DNA from: DATBAX01 sp963723765
GTDB lineage: Bacteria > Acidobacteriota > Terriglobia > Terriglobales > Acidobacteriaceae
NCBI GenBank assembly: GCA_963723765.1
Contig: CAVRSD010000005.1
Location: forward strand, 744,001-808,000
Direction: 5' to 3'
Length of the DNA stretch: 64,000 bases
Shown: positions 35,454 through 43,197 of the stretch, piece by piece
How positions within the stretch are numbered: the first letter of the stretch is position 1
Layout of the letters: each line of letters opens with the position of its first letter
The notes under the pieces: model-generated
Database searches by the model: none
The model's input: the letters and a program-made list of their open reading frames with translations, nothing else
What the model was told of the DNA's origin: nothing
Program-made: the position numbers and the translations under genes

Positions 35454-36041
35454 GTGAAGTTCTCGCAATTACTCACCGCCCCCAACCAGCTCACGTTGCT
35501 GCGGATGATGTTCTTGCCCTTTATCGTCATTCGGCTGTTGGAAGGTCATTATTCGTGGGCTCTCATATTATTTGTGCTGGCCGGTTTCAGCGACGGGCTC
35601 GACGGCCTGCTCGCCCGCACTCTCAAGCAGCAAACCGTACTGGGACAGTATCTCGATCCCATCGCCGACAAGCTTCTGCTCAGCACCATGTTTCTGGTGT
35701 TGTCGATCCTGCATAAAATTCCCTGGAAGTTCACGGTAATCGTGTTCAGCCGTGACATTTCTATTCTTGCCGCCAGCGCCGTACTTTACGCCATCGCCGG
35801 ATTGCGCGATTTTCGCCCCAGCATTTTCGGTAAAGCCAACACCTTCGCCCAAATCGCCGCCGTATTTTTTGTTCTCCTGCTCGAAGTCCACAACTCCCCG
35901 TGGATCGCCATGAGCCGCCGTTTTTTCCTGCGCGCAACTTTTACTTTCACCATCATCTCTGCATTGCACTATGTGTTTCTCGTGGGCCAACGCTTGCGCA
36001 CCAACACCCACCCATCCACCATTCCATCCTCAAGCGGGTAG
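35454..36041 (+). CDS. pgsA: CDP-diacylglycerol-glycerol-3-phosphate phosphatidyltransferase family
   Basis: A 195-residue membrane protein from the GTG at 35454 (MKFSQLLTAPNQLTLLRMM, the usual family start). The CDP-alcohol phosphotransferase signature is complete: D-x2-DG-x2-AR ... G-x3-D-x3-D, seen as SDGLDGLLAR, then GQYLDPIADK. About five to six helices follow. PgsA makes phosphatidylglycerophosphate, the precursor of phosphatidylglycerol and cardiolipin. Another CDP-alcohol transferase of the family is possible, but length and start favour PgsA. It lies beside and divergent from tRNA-Val. Confidence 0.85.
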   Translation: MKFSQLLTAPNQLTLLRMMFLPFIVIRLLEGHYSWALILFVLAGFSDGLDGLLARTLKQQTVLGQYLDPIADKLLLSTMFLVLSILHKIPWKFTVIVFSRDISILAASAVLYAIAGLRDFRPSIFGKANTFAQIAAVFFVLLLEVHNSPWIAMSRRFFLRATFTFTIISALHYVFLVGQRLRTNTHPSTIPSSSG

Positions 36042-36098
36042 TATCTTAATTTGACGCTGGGCGGTCTTGTTGCATAAGGGGAACAAAAGGAGGGCTCT

Positions 36099-36464
36099 GT
36101 GGACACAAAAGAGAAATTGACCTCAATTGGCAAGCCGGTGCCGGAGTTGCCGGTCGCTGATGTCGAACGCGCTCAACAGCATTATAGAGATGCACTCGGC
36201 TTTGAGATTGGATGGCTTTACCCAGGCAAAGAAATTGGGGCCGTGTCACACGCTGATATGGGGCCAATATTTTTTCGGAAGAGGAAGCCGCCGTTCGAAC
36301 CTGCCGTTCACTGGGTGTTCGCTGAAGATATCGATGCGTCGTACCAGGAAATGAAATCGTCAGGTGCGAACATCGTGGATCCTCTGGGGAAGAAGCCTTG
36401 GGGATTACGGCAGTTCACCGTACAGGACCCGGATGGGAACCTCTTCTATTTCCATCATGACTAA
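36099..36464 (+). CDS. VOC-family (glyoxalase/bleomycin-resistance fold) protein
   Basis: A 121-residue protein from a GTG start with AGGAGG upstream. The beta-alpha-beta-beta-beta pattern is clear: PVPELPVADVERAQQHYRDA, LGFEIGWLYPGK, then VHWVFAEDIDASYQEMKSSG, and the closing QFTVQDPDGNLFYFHH. The final Asp-Pro-Asp-Gly-Asn-x-Phe motif and VPELPVADV entry match small VOC proteins of the glyoxalase/dioxygenase superfamily. Candidate metal ligands are not fully conserved (no His at the first position), so the enzyme activity is open. Confidence 0.8.
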   Translation: MDTKEKLTSIGKPVPELPVADVERAQQHYRDALGFEIGWLYPGKEIGAVSHADMGPIFFRKRKPPFEPAVHWVFAEDIDASYQEMKSSGANIVDPLGKKPWGLRQFTVQDPDGNLFYFHHD

Positions 36465-36571
36465 TCAACATTGCATTCAAGCTAGGACTCCACGCTCAAG
36501 CGCCCCCATTTGACCGCGATTTTTCATGCCCCTAGAATGATTGGTTCTGTTTTCATCTGACGCCCTCAACT

Positions 36572-38070
36572 ATGGCCCTGCGCCTCTACAACACGCTCTC
36601 CGGCAAAATCGAGGAGTTCCACCCCCTCGAGGGCAACGAGGTCCGCATGTATGCCTGCGGCCCCACCGTCTATGATTACGGCCACATCGGCAACTTCCGT
36701 ACTTTCGTCGCCGTGGACATTTTGCAGCGCTTCCTGCGCCAGAGTGGCTACAAGGTCAAATACGTCATGAACATTACGGACGTGGACGACAAAATTATTC
36801 GCAACTCTGCCCGCGATGGTGTCGGCGTAAAGCAATATACGGCAAAATACGAAAAGGCATTCCTCGAAGATGCTGCGTCGCTGAACATCGAGCAGCCGCA
36901 ACTGGTTCGCGCCACCGACCACATCGCGGCCATGGCGCAGTTCATTGCTGGCCTTGAGAAAAAGGGATTCGCCTACCGCGCCGAAGATGGCTCCTATTAT
37001 TTTCGCATCGCGAAATTTCCCGAGTACGGCAAACTTTCCAAACGGGATTTTGCCGGTATGCAGGACGGCGCCCGCGTCGATGTGGACGAATATGAAAAAG
37101 ACAGCGCCCGCGACTTCGCTCTCTGGAAAGCGCCGAAACCTGGGGAAACTTACTGGGAAAGTGTGATTGGGCCGGGTCGCCCGGGATGGCATATCGAGTG
37201 TTCGGTGATGTCGATGGAGGAGTTAGGCGAGAGTTTTGATCTGCATGCCGGCGGCGAAGATTTAATTTTCCCGCATCACGAAAATGAAATCGCCCAGTCC
37301 GAATCCATGACTGGCAAGCTTTTTGCCCGCTTCTGGTTTCATGCGCGGTTTTTACTGGTCGAGGGTGAAAAGATGTCCAAGAGCCTGGGCAACTTCTACA
37401 CCTTGCGCGATCTGGTTCTCAAAGGACACAAGCCGTCGTCCATTCGTTATCTGCTCGCTTCTGTTCCCTATCGCAACCAGCTCAACTTCACTTGGGACGG
37501 ATTGCAGCAGGCCGCCGCGTCCGTCGAACGCTTGCGCAACTTCCGTGTCGCGTCTGACCACCGGCCAATTTCCCGAAGGAGTCGAGTCCGCAACTGTGAC
37601 CAAACTCGCTCAGGAAACGCGGTAATCTTCGATGCATCGGCTTGGAAGACGATCTCAACACCGCCCAGGCCCAGGGCGCCATCTTCGACATAGTGCGCGC
37701 CGCCAACGCCGCCGTGGATGCTGGCCAAGCTCAGGAAAAATGATGTTCCCCTCCTGCTCGCCGTGCTGGAACAGTTCGACGGAATTTTCGCTGTCCTAGA
37801 ATGACGACGACGGAGAAAAATGAAAAGCGTTTTCTGACTGGGCAAGGCCGAAGGCAGAATAAAGAAAAAGAAATCGGCCCCGAGTTACGCGAGGCGATTA
37901 AGTCTGCGCAGAACTTCTCCGATTCCGCCATCGAAACCAAAATCGCTGAAATGACTGCCGCCCGCCACGCCCGCAATTTTCAGCTATCAGATGCTATCCG
38001 TACCGACCTCACAGCCGCCGGCATCCTGGTCGAAATCACCAAAGAAGGCATCCGCTGGCGCCGCAAATAA
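36572..38070 (+). pseudogene. cysS: Cysteinyl-tRNA synthetase with a multiply frameshifted 3' third
   Basis: The first 325 or so codons are an intact CysRS: YACGPTVYDYGHIGNFRTF (HIGH-like), the zinc-site region GWHIECSVMS with GGEDLIFPHHENE, and EKMSKSLGNFYT (KMSKS). After NFTWDGLQQAAASVERLRNF the frame changes six times between about 37545 and 37825. Reading across frames recovers the expected remainder: TTGQFPEGVESATVTKLAQE, then FDAS, LEDDLNTAQAQGAIF, NDVPLLLAVLEQFDGIF, and KIAEMTAARHARNFQLSDAI to TKEGIRWRRK at 38070. With two bases lost and four gained, the repaired product is about 498 residues, normal for the family. CysRS is essential, so the damage is probably in the data unless another copy exists. 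Confidence 0.85.
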
Positions 38071-38097
38071 AACGCCACCACCACCACTCCCATGTGG

Positions 38098-38138
38098 GGA
38101 CGGGCGCCCCCGCCCGTCCAGGCCGAGCCAGGCTCGGC
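38098..38138. terminator. Double hairpin between convergent genes
   Basis: GGACGGGCG/CGCCCGTCC (38098-38106 / 38111-38119) forms a 9-bp stem with a 4-base loop. GCCGAGCC/GGCTCGGC (38122-38129 / 38131-38138) follows at once. The position between the ends of cysS and the lipoprotein gene suits a bidirectional terminator, although neither has a clean U tract. The first hairpin also looks like a dispersed repeat. Confidence 0.5.
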
Positions 38139-38171
38139 TCGCTCTTGCTTGCACAGCCAACGCACTCATTT

Positions 38172-38786
38172 CTACTTCACCGCACACACCCCGAAGGCCG
38201 CATCCAGCGCCGCTTTCCCGGTTGGTCCGCACACCTGCAAATTCCACTGCTTCTTCAAATCCTTGGCATGAGGAATCGCGATCTTCATCGCTGCCGCTTT
38301 TTGCAACGCTGATCGTTCGGAGGAAGACGCCGCCGTCGGCTGCGGAATCAGTGAAGCAAAACTGGTCACAGTCGTCAGAATCAAATTCACCGCCGCCGTA
38401 ATTCTCGCGGACAACGTCGGATCTCCAATATGCGCCACCTGCAATAGAGCCGGCAGATTCGTATTGATCGTCGCAATCGCTTCATCGATTTTCTGCAATC
38501 CGTCCGCACTCGGACTCGCCTTGTACTGGTTGTAAAGCGTCTCCAGCAGATTCAGGTCCCGGCTCGCCTCCGCGGAAATATTCTGGATCGCCGCCGCATC
38601 CGCCGCACTTAGCTGTTTACCCGATTGCAAAGTCGCCACCAGCGCAGCAATGTTCAATGCCATCTGCGTAAGCACCGGCAAATCCGCCAGCGCCACGCTG
38701 ATCCATTGCGCGCTGCATCCTGTAGCCAGCAACGACATCGACAACACCACCGCCAAAACTGCCTTCATCATCGAATTTGATTTCAT
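38172..38786 (-). CDS. Predicted lipoprotein, helical, function unknown
   Basis: A 204-residue product from the ATG at 38786, which has AGGAG at good spacing; nine further in-frame codons upstream (38813) lack a site. The signal ends in the lipobox SLLATGC. The mature protein is rich in Ala, Leu and Asn with long amphipathic helices (NISAEASRDLNLLETLYNQY, GLQKIDEAIATINTNLPALL) and a conserved-looking end (QWNLQVCGPTGKAALDAAFG) with two Cys that could pair. No catalytic pattern is visible. It is probably a periplasmic structural or binding protein. Confidence 0.6.
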   Translation of the reverse strand: MKSNSMMKAVLAVVLSMSLLATGCSAQWISVALADLPVLTQMALNIAALVATLQSGKQLSAADAAAIQNISAEASRDLNLLETLYNQYKASPSADGLQKIDEAIATINTNLPALLQVAHIGDPTLSARITAAVNLILTTVTSFASLIPQPTAASSSERSALQKAAAMKIAIPHAKDLKKQWNLQVCGPTGKAALDAAFGVCAVK

Positions 38787-38818
38787 AATTGCTCCTCGAA
38801 TATTAATTTTCAAACCTT

Positions 38819-38880
38819 GTCATCCTGAGCGCAGTGACTGTTTCGCGAAGCGAAGCCGTCACGCAGTCGAAGGACCCCTA
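38819..38880 (+). repeat. GTCATCCTGAG element, copy 1
   Basis: A 62-bp unit identical to the one at 39059-39120, exactly 240 bp away in the same orientation. Edges read GTCATCCTGAGCG and GCAGTCGAAGGACCCCTA. The core can fold as GTGAC/GTCAC plus TTCGC-GAA-GCGAA. Confidence 0.85.
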
Positions 38881-39058
38881 TAAGCTCACCCGAAGCGTTC
38901 CCCGTGGGCACTTGTCGTACAACAATCAATTCTGGATGGCCAGCGACGACCTCCCGAAGAATTTTCCGGATACAAAAGCGTATGAATTGTTTGTGAAATG
39001 TGTAGCGAAGGAATTAACTTCCACACCGAAGTCGTCCGCGACGGAAAACTACTCCCTC
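38881..39058. other. 178-bp segment between the two identical repeats, no supported gene
   Basis: The segment and both repeats share an uninterrupted plus-strand frame, but this only reflects the lack of stops. There is no ribosome site or family resemblance. The whole gap 38787-39117 between the lipoprotein gene and gatA holds nothing but the two repeat copies and this spacer. Confidence 0.5.
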
Positions 39059-39120
39059 GTCATCCTGAGCGCAGTGACTGTTTCGCGAAGCGAAGCCGTC
39101 ACGCAGTCGAAGGACCCCTA
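39059..39120 (+). repeat. GTCATCCTGAG element, copy 2, containing the gatA stop codon
   Basis: A 62-bp unit identical to copy 1. Its last three bases (CTA, 39118-39120) are the TAG stop of gatA on the minus strand, so the element abuts and terminates that reading frame. Confidence 0.85.
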
Positions 39121-40560
39121 CCCTCTACGCGCTGCTTCCTCGTACGCCGCCGCCACCCGCAGCACCGTGCTCTCATCAAAATGTTTCCCAAAAATCTGCA
39201 TTCCGATGGGCAGCTTGTCTTTCGTCTCGCCGCACGGCACAGAAATTCCCGGAATCCCGGCGATGTTCGCAGTCACGGTGTAAATGTCCGCCAGATACAT
39301 GGCGAGCGGATCGTCCACCTTCTCGCCAAGCTTGAACGCCGCCGTCGGACTTGTCGGAGTCACGATCGCATCCACTTTTTTGAAAGCTTCGTCAAAGTCG
39401 CGAGTCAGCAGCGTGCGCACTTTCTGCGCCTTCAAGTAATAGGCATCGTAATAGCCAGCGCTGAGCGCATAGGTTCCCAGCATGATGCGCCGCTTCACTT
39501 CGGCGCCGAATCCCTGATCGCGGGTTCGCCGGTACATTTCCGAAAGCGTCTTCACATCCGCAGCGCGATATCCGTAGCGCACTCCGTCAAAGCGCGCCAG
39601 ATTCGACGATGCTTCCGCCGTGGCGATTATGTAATAAGTCGAAATCGCGTACTCAGTGTGCGGCAACGAGATTTCCACGATCTCGCAACCCAGCCTGCTC
39701 AGCTTCTCAACCGCATTCGCAACCGCCGAGCGCACTTCCGGATCGAGCCCTTCCCCCAGATATTCTTTAGCAACGCCGATTTTCAATCCACTCACCGGCT
39801 TCTCCAGTTCGGCGACGTAATTCGGGACGGGCAAATCCGCGGAAGTGGAGTCCATGGGATCGCGCCCGGCAATCGTCTGCAACACGAGCGCAGCGTCTTT
39901 CACCGTCTTGCCAAATGGGCCGATGTGATCAAGTGACGACGCGAACGCAATCAAGCCGTAGCGCGACACGCGTCCATAAGTCGGCTTCATTCCCACTACC
40001 CCGCAAAATGAAGCAGGCTGCCGGATCGAACCACCTGTATCGGAACCAAGTGTGACCACTGCCATGTCGGCAGCCACCGCGGCCGCCGATCCTCCCGACG
40101 ATCCACCGGGCACGCGGCTCAAGTCGCGCGGATTGTGTACCGGCTTCCATGCAGAATTTTCATTCGACGAGCCCATGGCAAACTCATCGCAATTGGTTTT
40201 GCCCAGCACCACCGCTCCCGCTGCTTCGAGCCGCGCAACTGCGGTACAGTCATAAGGCGGAATGTAGTTGCCGAGAATCTTCGATCCCGCAGTCGTGCGC
40301 ACGCCGCGCGTCACCATCACATCCTTGATGCCGACCGGCACCCCACCCAGCGGCGGCAACGTCTCGCCCTTTGCCGCAAGTGCGTCGATCTCGGCGGCTT
40401 TCGCCAGAGCACGATCTTTCGACAGCGTGAGATAAGCCCCAATCTGCGGATCGTCTTTATCGATTTTCGCGTAGAACGCCTCCGCCAGCGCGACAGCCGT
40501 GATCTTGCGCTCCTGGACAGCGGAGCGGGCGGCGTCAATGGTGAGTGCTGCAAGATCCAT
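39118..40560 (-). CDS. gatA: Aspartyl/glutamyl-tRNA amidotransferase subunit A
   Basis: A 480-residue amidase subunit of GatCAB, which converts Glu-tRNA(Gln) and Asp-tRNA(Asn) to the amides. The Ser-cisSer-Lys triad can be placed: Lys in GVPVGIKDVM, the cis-Ser in the Gly/Ser loop RVPGGSSGGSAAAVAADM, and the nucleophile in GSDTGGSIRQPASFCG. The C-terminus is AAAYEEAARRG and then a stop that belongs to the repeat element at 39059. gatC lies upstream across a 94-bp repeat-filled gap; gatB is not in the window. Confidence 0.96.
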   Translation of the reverse strand: MDLAALTIDAARSAVQERKITAVALAEAFYAKIDKDDPQIGAYLTLSKDRALAKAAEIDALAAKGETLPPLGGVPVGIKDVMVTRGVRTTAGSKILGNYIPPYDCTAVARLEAAGAVVLGKTNCDEFAMGSSNENSAWKPVHNPRDLSRVPGGSSGGSAAAVAADMAVVTLGSDTGGSIRQPASFCGVVGMKPTYGRVSRYGLIAFASSLDHIGPFGKTVKDAALVLQTIAGRDPMDSTSADLPVPNYVAELEKPVSGLKIGVAKEYLGEGLDPEVRSAVANAVEKLSRLGCEIVEISLPHTEYAISTYYIIATAEASSNLARFDGVRYGYRAADVKTLSEMYRRTRDQGFGAEVKRRIMLGTYALSAGYYDAYYLKAQKVRTLLTRDFDEAFKKVDAIVTPTSPTAAFKLGEKVDDPLAMYLADIYTVTANIAGIPGISVPCGETKDKLPIGMQIFGKHFDESTVLRVAAAYEEAARRG

Positions 40561-40654
40561 ACGATCCGGAAGTCAGAAGTAAGAAATCAGAATGCAGAAG
40601 TAAAATTCCTACCGCAGTTACTTCTACACTCTGACTTCACACTTCTGCATTTTC
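40561..40654. repeat. Inverted repeats between gatC and gatA
   Basis: The 94-bp gap is built from words such as GAAGTCAGAAGT and GAATGCAGAAGT on one side and ACTTCTACACTCTGACTTC with ACTTCTGCATTTTCTT on the other. They can pair into an irregular hairpin. Confidence 0.55.
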
Positions 40655-40993
40655 TTATCTTTCAATCACTTTCGGCACTCGGAAGAACGTTCCATCCGCA
40701 TCCGGGGCATTCGCCAGCGCTACATCCTGCGTCAAGGATTTTCGCAGTCCTTCGAGTACATCCTCGCGGCTGGCGTAAACAAAGCGTTCGCTTCCCGGCT
40801 TCGACGGATCGATACCGTAACGATCGGAAACCTGAGCCATAGGCTCGACGTTCGACGTGTCTAACTCGTTCAGCCGGTCGATGTGGCCGAGGATCGAGTT
40901 CAGATCGCGTACCATCCGTGCACGTTCGTCCTCAGTCAGTTCCAGATTGCTGAGGTCGGCAACGTAGGCAACGTCTTTTTCAGTAACTTTCAT
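40655..40993 (-). CDS. gatC: Aspartyl/glutamyl-tRNA amidotransferase subunit C
   Basis: A 112-residue subunit that stabilises the GatA-GatB complex. The N-terminus MKVTEKDVAYVADLSNLELTE continues ERARMVRDLNSILGHIDRLN, the standard GatC helical region. The middle reads LDTSNVEPMAQVSDRYGI, and the tail ends ADGTFFRVPKVIE. The start overlaps the stop of the DUF721 gene (ATGA), so the two are translationally coupled. Length is a little above the usual 95-100 residues because of an internal SREDVLEGLRKSLTQDVALA segment. Confidence 0.95.
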   Translation of the reverse strand: MKVTEKDVAYVADLSNLELTEDERARMVRDLNSILGHIDRLNELDTSNVEPMAQVSDRYGIDPSKPGSERFVYASREDVLEGLRKSLTQDVALANAPDADGTFFRVPKVIER

Positions 40994-41307
40994 ATTTTCT
41001 GCGCAATCACGAACTCAATTCGCTTCACGCTCTCGCCCACGTAACGATTGATCACCGCAAGATATTGCGGGGCCAGCGCCTGCAACTCTGCTCGCCAGCC
41101 TTTGTCGGAAACTTCCACGCGCAGAATGCCGTTAGAAAAGTCCAAGGCTTTCGTCCGCCCCGCCACCGCGTGGCCGCAAGCTAACGGCCAGGCGATCAAC
41201 GGCCCCTGCCCCAACGGCGCCCGCCGTAAGCTTCGGCTGACGATCTTTTCGAGTCCCGCGCTTGCGTGTTCCATCAGTGAATGGCTTTCAGAAACTTTCG
41301 ACACCAT
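40990..41307 (-). CDS. DUF721 (DciA-like) protein
   Basis: A 105-residue protein with the DUF721 pattern: LEKIVSRSLRR near the start, then PLIAWPLACGHAVAGRTKALDF and GILRVEVSDKGWRAELQALA followed by LAVINRYVGESVKRIEFVI. The closing beta strand matches the family fold. Some members (DciA) help load the replicative helicase; others are untested, so I do not assign that role. Coupling with gatC suggests that the two share an mRNA. The gap to cca upstream (41308-41516) has no gene. Confidence 0.8.
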   Translation of the reverse strand: MVSKVSESHSLMEHASAGLEKIVSRSLRRAPLGQGPLIAWPLACGHAVAGRTKALDFSNGILRVEVSDKGWRAELQALAPQYLAVINRYVGESVKRIEFVIAQKI

Positions 41308-41516
41308 TGGCGAAAGAGCTTGATTTTAGCATTTCAAAACGGACGGGATGGCGTGATTCACATCTAATTACAGGATAACAATTTCCGCAGAGAGAATGGG
41401 ACAACCCCAGGGCAAATATATTTCCTTTGCATTCAGACGATTGCTTGAACCTGGCTCGATCACGGGGCTTGACAAGAAATCACGCTTTCGCTGGCGGTCG
41501 CCATCTCGAACGGTTT

Positions 41517-42908
41517 TCACAGGGGAAATTCGCGCCGGACGAACTCCATAGCGCTTTCTTTCGATTGCAACCGGCCTTCGAGCTGACCGTCTTCCACGGC
41601 AGATAGAATTTCTTTAAAGCGAGGCCCCGGCGCGTAACCGGTTGCAATCAAGTCCTCACCTGTAATCAGCGGTTTGGGACGCATGGCTTCCGGCGGCATG
41701 GATGCGATCTTTTCGCGCACGAAGTTGTAGGAAGTTAAATTGCGGAAGCTTGACTCGCAATCCAGCCGATGCAACTCCAAATGCTCCTCGAACTTAGGCA
41801 TGCGGACGAATTTCTTGAAAGTGGATTCACTCATGCGATCTGCTTGACCGAATTTCATGTGATTGTCCACAAGCGCAAGAATCTGCTCGGTTTCGTTATT
41901 TGAAAAATGCAGGCGGCGGCAGATTTCTTCCGCCATTTTGACGCCAACATTCACATGATTGTCGAAACGAATGCGATCAGGCGCAATACGAAAGGTCGGC
42001 GGCTTGCCGACATCATGCAAAAGCGTGCCCCAAGCCAGAGTGGATGAACAAGGGTGGGGCAGTTTGTCGAGCATAAGCAACGTATGGACGAAGACATCGC
42101 CCTCGGGGTGAAACTCCGGCGGTTGCGCAACTCCTTTCATGGCTTCGATTTCCGGCAAGACTTCATGCAGCAACCCGCTCTCATCGAGCAGGAGAAATGC
42201 CTGACGGGCGTGACCTTCGGTGAGCATTTTGGTTAGTTCATCGCGCACGCGTTCGCGAGAGACCTGATGGATTTGCGGTGCAAGCTTCTGAATGGCACTA
42301 AGAGTCTTCGGTTCAATGGCATAGTCGAAGCGAGCGGCGAAACGAACGGCCCGCAACATGCGCAGCTTGTCTTCCGCGAAGCGTTGCTCGGGTTCTCCAA
42401 TGGCGCGAATGATTCCGGCTTCGAGATCTTTGCGGCCTCCAACGAAGTCCAGCACTTCGTTGGTGATGGGATCGAGCATCATGCCGTTGATGGTGAAGTC
42501 GCGACGCGCCACATCTTCCTGAGGCGTCTGGCTAAAGCGCACCTGGTCGGGATGGCGGCCGTCGGAGTACCCGAGATCGGAGCGGAAAGTCGCGACTTCG
42601 ACGGCGTACGATTTGGAGGGGACGTAGCAAGCTACGTCTCTACGAATATTTTGTAAATTGTAGGTAGAGACGTTGCTTGCAACGTCTGCTGCGGGCGGTG
42701 GAATTAGCACCACTCCGAATTGCGCGCCCACGGCGTAGGTTTCAGGAAAAATGCGCATCACTTCGTCCGGTGTGGCACTCGTGGCTACGTCGTAGTCGGC
42801 GGGTTCACGCCCAAGCAGCAGATCGCGCACACATCCGCCCACGAGATAGGCCTGATGGCCATGCTCATGCAAAGTCCGAATGATCGAGATGGCGAAATTT
42901 TTGAGCAT
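41517..42908 (-). CDS. cca: CCA-adding tRNA nucleotidyltransferase carrying an in-frame repeat insertion
   Basis: A 463-residue class II nucleotidyltransferase that builds or repairs the tRNA 3' CCA. The head domain has GGCVRDLLLGREPADYDVATSA, with metal-binding Asp in the D-x-D of DYD. RRDFTINGMMLDP, then EDKLRMLRAVRFAARF, and ERVRDEL follow, then an HD domain (TLLHDVGKP). Between FGVVLIPPPA and the strand KSYAVEVATFRSD the gene contains a 66-bp inverted-repeat element (42621-42686) read through as exactly 22 codons. This lies in a loop of variable length in the family, so the enzyme may still work. The inserted peptide contributes a Cys and two Arg. Confidence 0.93.
   Translation of the reverse strand: MLKNFAISIIRTLHEHGHQAYLVGGCVRDLLLGREPADYDVATSATPDEVMRIFPETYAVGAQFGVVLIPPPAADVASNVSTYNLQNIRRDVACYVPSKSYAVEVATFRSDLGYSDGRHPDQVRFSQTPQEDVARRDFTINGMMLDPITNEVLDFVGGRKDLEAGIIRAIGEPEQRFAEDKLRMLRAVRFAARFDYAIEPKTLSAIQKLAPQIHQVSRERVRDELTKMLTEGHARQAFLLLDESGLLHEVLPEIEAMKGVAQPPEFHPEGDVFVHTLLMLDKLPHPCSSTLAWGTLLHDVGKPPTFRIAPDRIRFDNHVNVGVKMAEEICRRLHFSNNETEQILALVDNHMKFGQADRMSESTFKKFVRMPKFEEHLELHRLDCESSFRNLTSYNFVREKIASMPPEAMRPKPLITGEDLIATGYAPGPRFKEILSAVEDGQLEGRLQSKESAMEFVRREFPL
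42621..42686. repeat. 66-bp inverted-repeat element inside cca
   Basis: Two 23-bp arms (42621-42643 and 42664-42686) are reverse complements at 21 of 23 positions and enclose a 20-bp AT-rich spacer. Each arm is itself a small palindrome (GACGTAGC-AA-GCTACGTC and GACGTTGC-TT-GCAACGTC) bordered by TCTAC/GTAGA. The total of 66 bp keeps the cca frame. Confidence 0.85.
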
Positions 42909-43197
42909 TAGTTCCGAATGGTTAGCCGAGCGTCACTCTTCCCTCTGCTGTCGTTCTTCCCTCTAATGATAACGCCCGCGTCGCAAGAGATACCCGCGTG
43001 ACAAATCCGGAGACACTGACGAGCATGCGCATTAATCATATCCTTCACAATTCCTTGACGAGACAAACATCTTACAAACCTATAACGCAGGTGTGACACG
43101 AGCGCATACCCAGCGACGTAGGCTTTTTCCACGGTGAACGGAAAACAATGACTGGATCACCGAACGCCATCAAGAAAGAATTTGGAGTACAAAATTT

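Noticed and set aside
37541..37825. Programmed frameshifting in cysS
   Set aside because: Six changes of mixed sign in 280 bp, with no slippery heptamer or downstream structure at each site. Error or decay explains them better.
38819..39120. Two identical direct repeats as a minimal CRISPR array
   Set aside because: Only two units, each 62 bp with a strong internal hairpin, a 178-bp spacer and no cas gene nearby. The unit belongs to a dispersed family.
38834..39283. 149-codon plus-strand reading frame across both repeats
   Set aside because: Runs antisense into gatA, encodes the repeat twice in one frame, and has no ribosome site or protein-like pattern.
43055..43086. TTGACG and TATAAC as promoter of the ferritin-like gene
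   Set aside because: The spacing is 20 bp, too long for a confident sigma-70 call.
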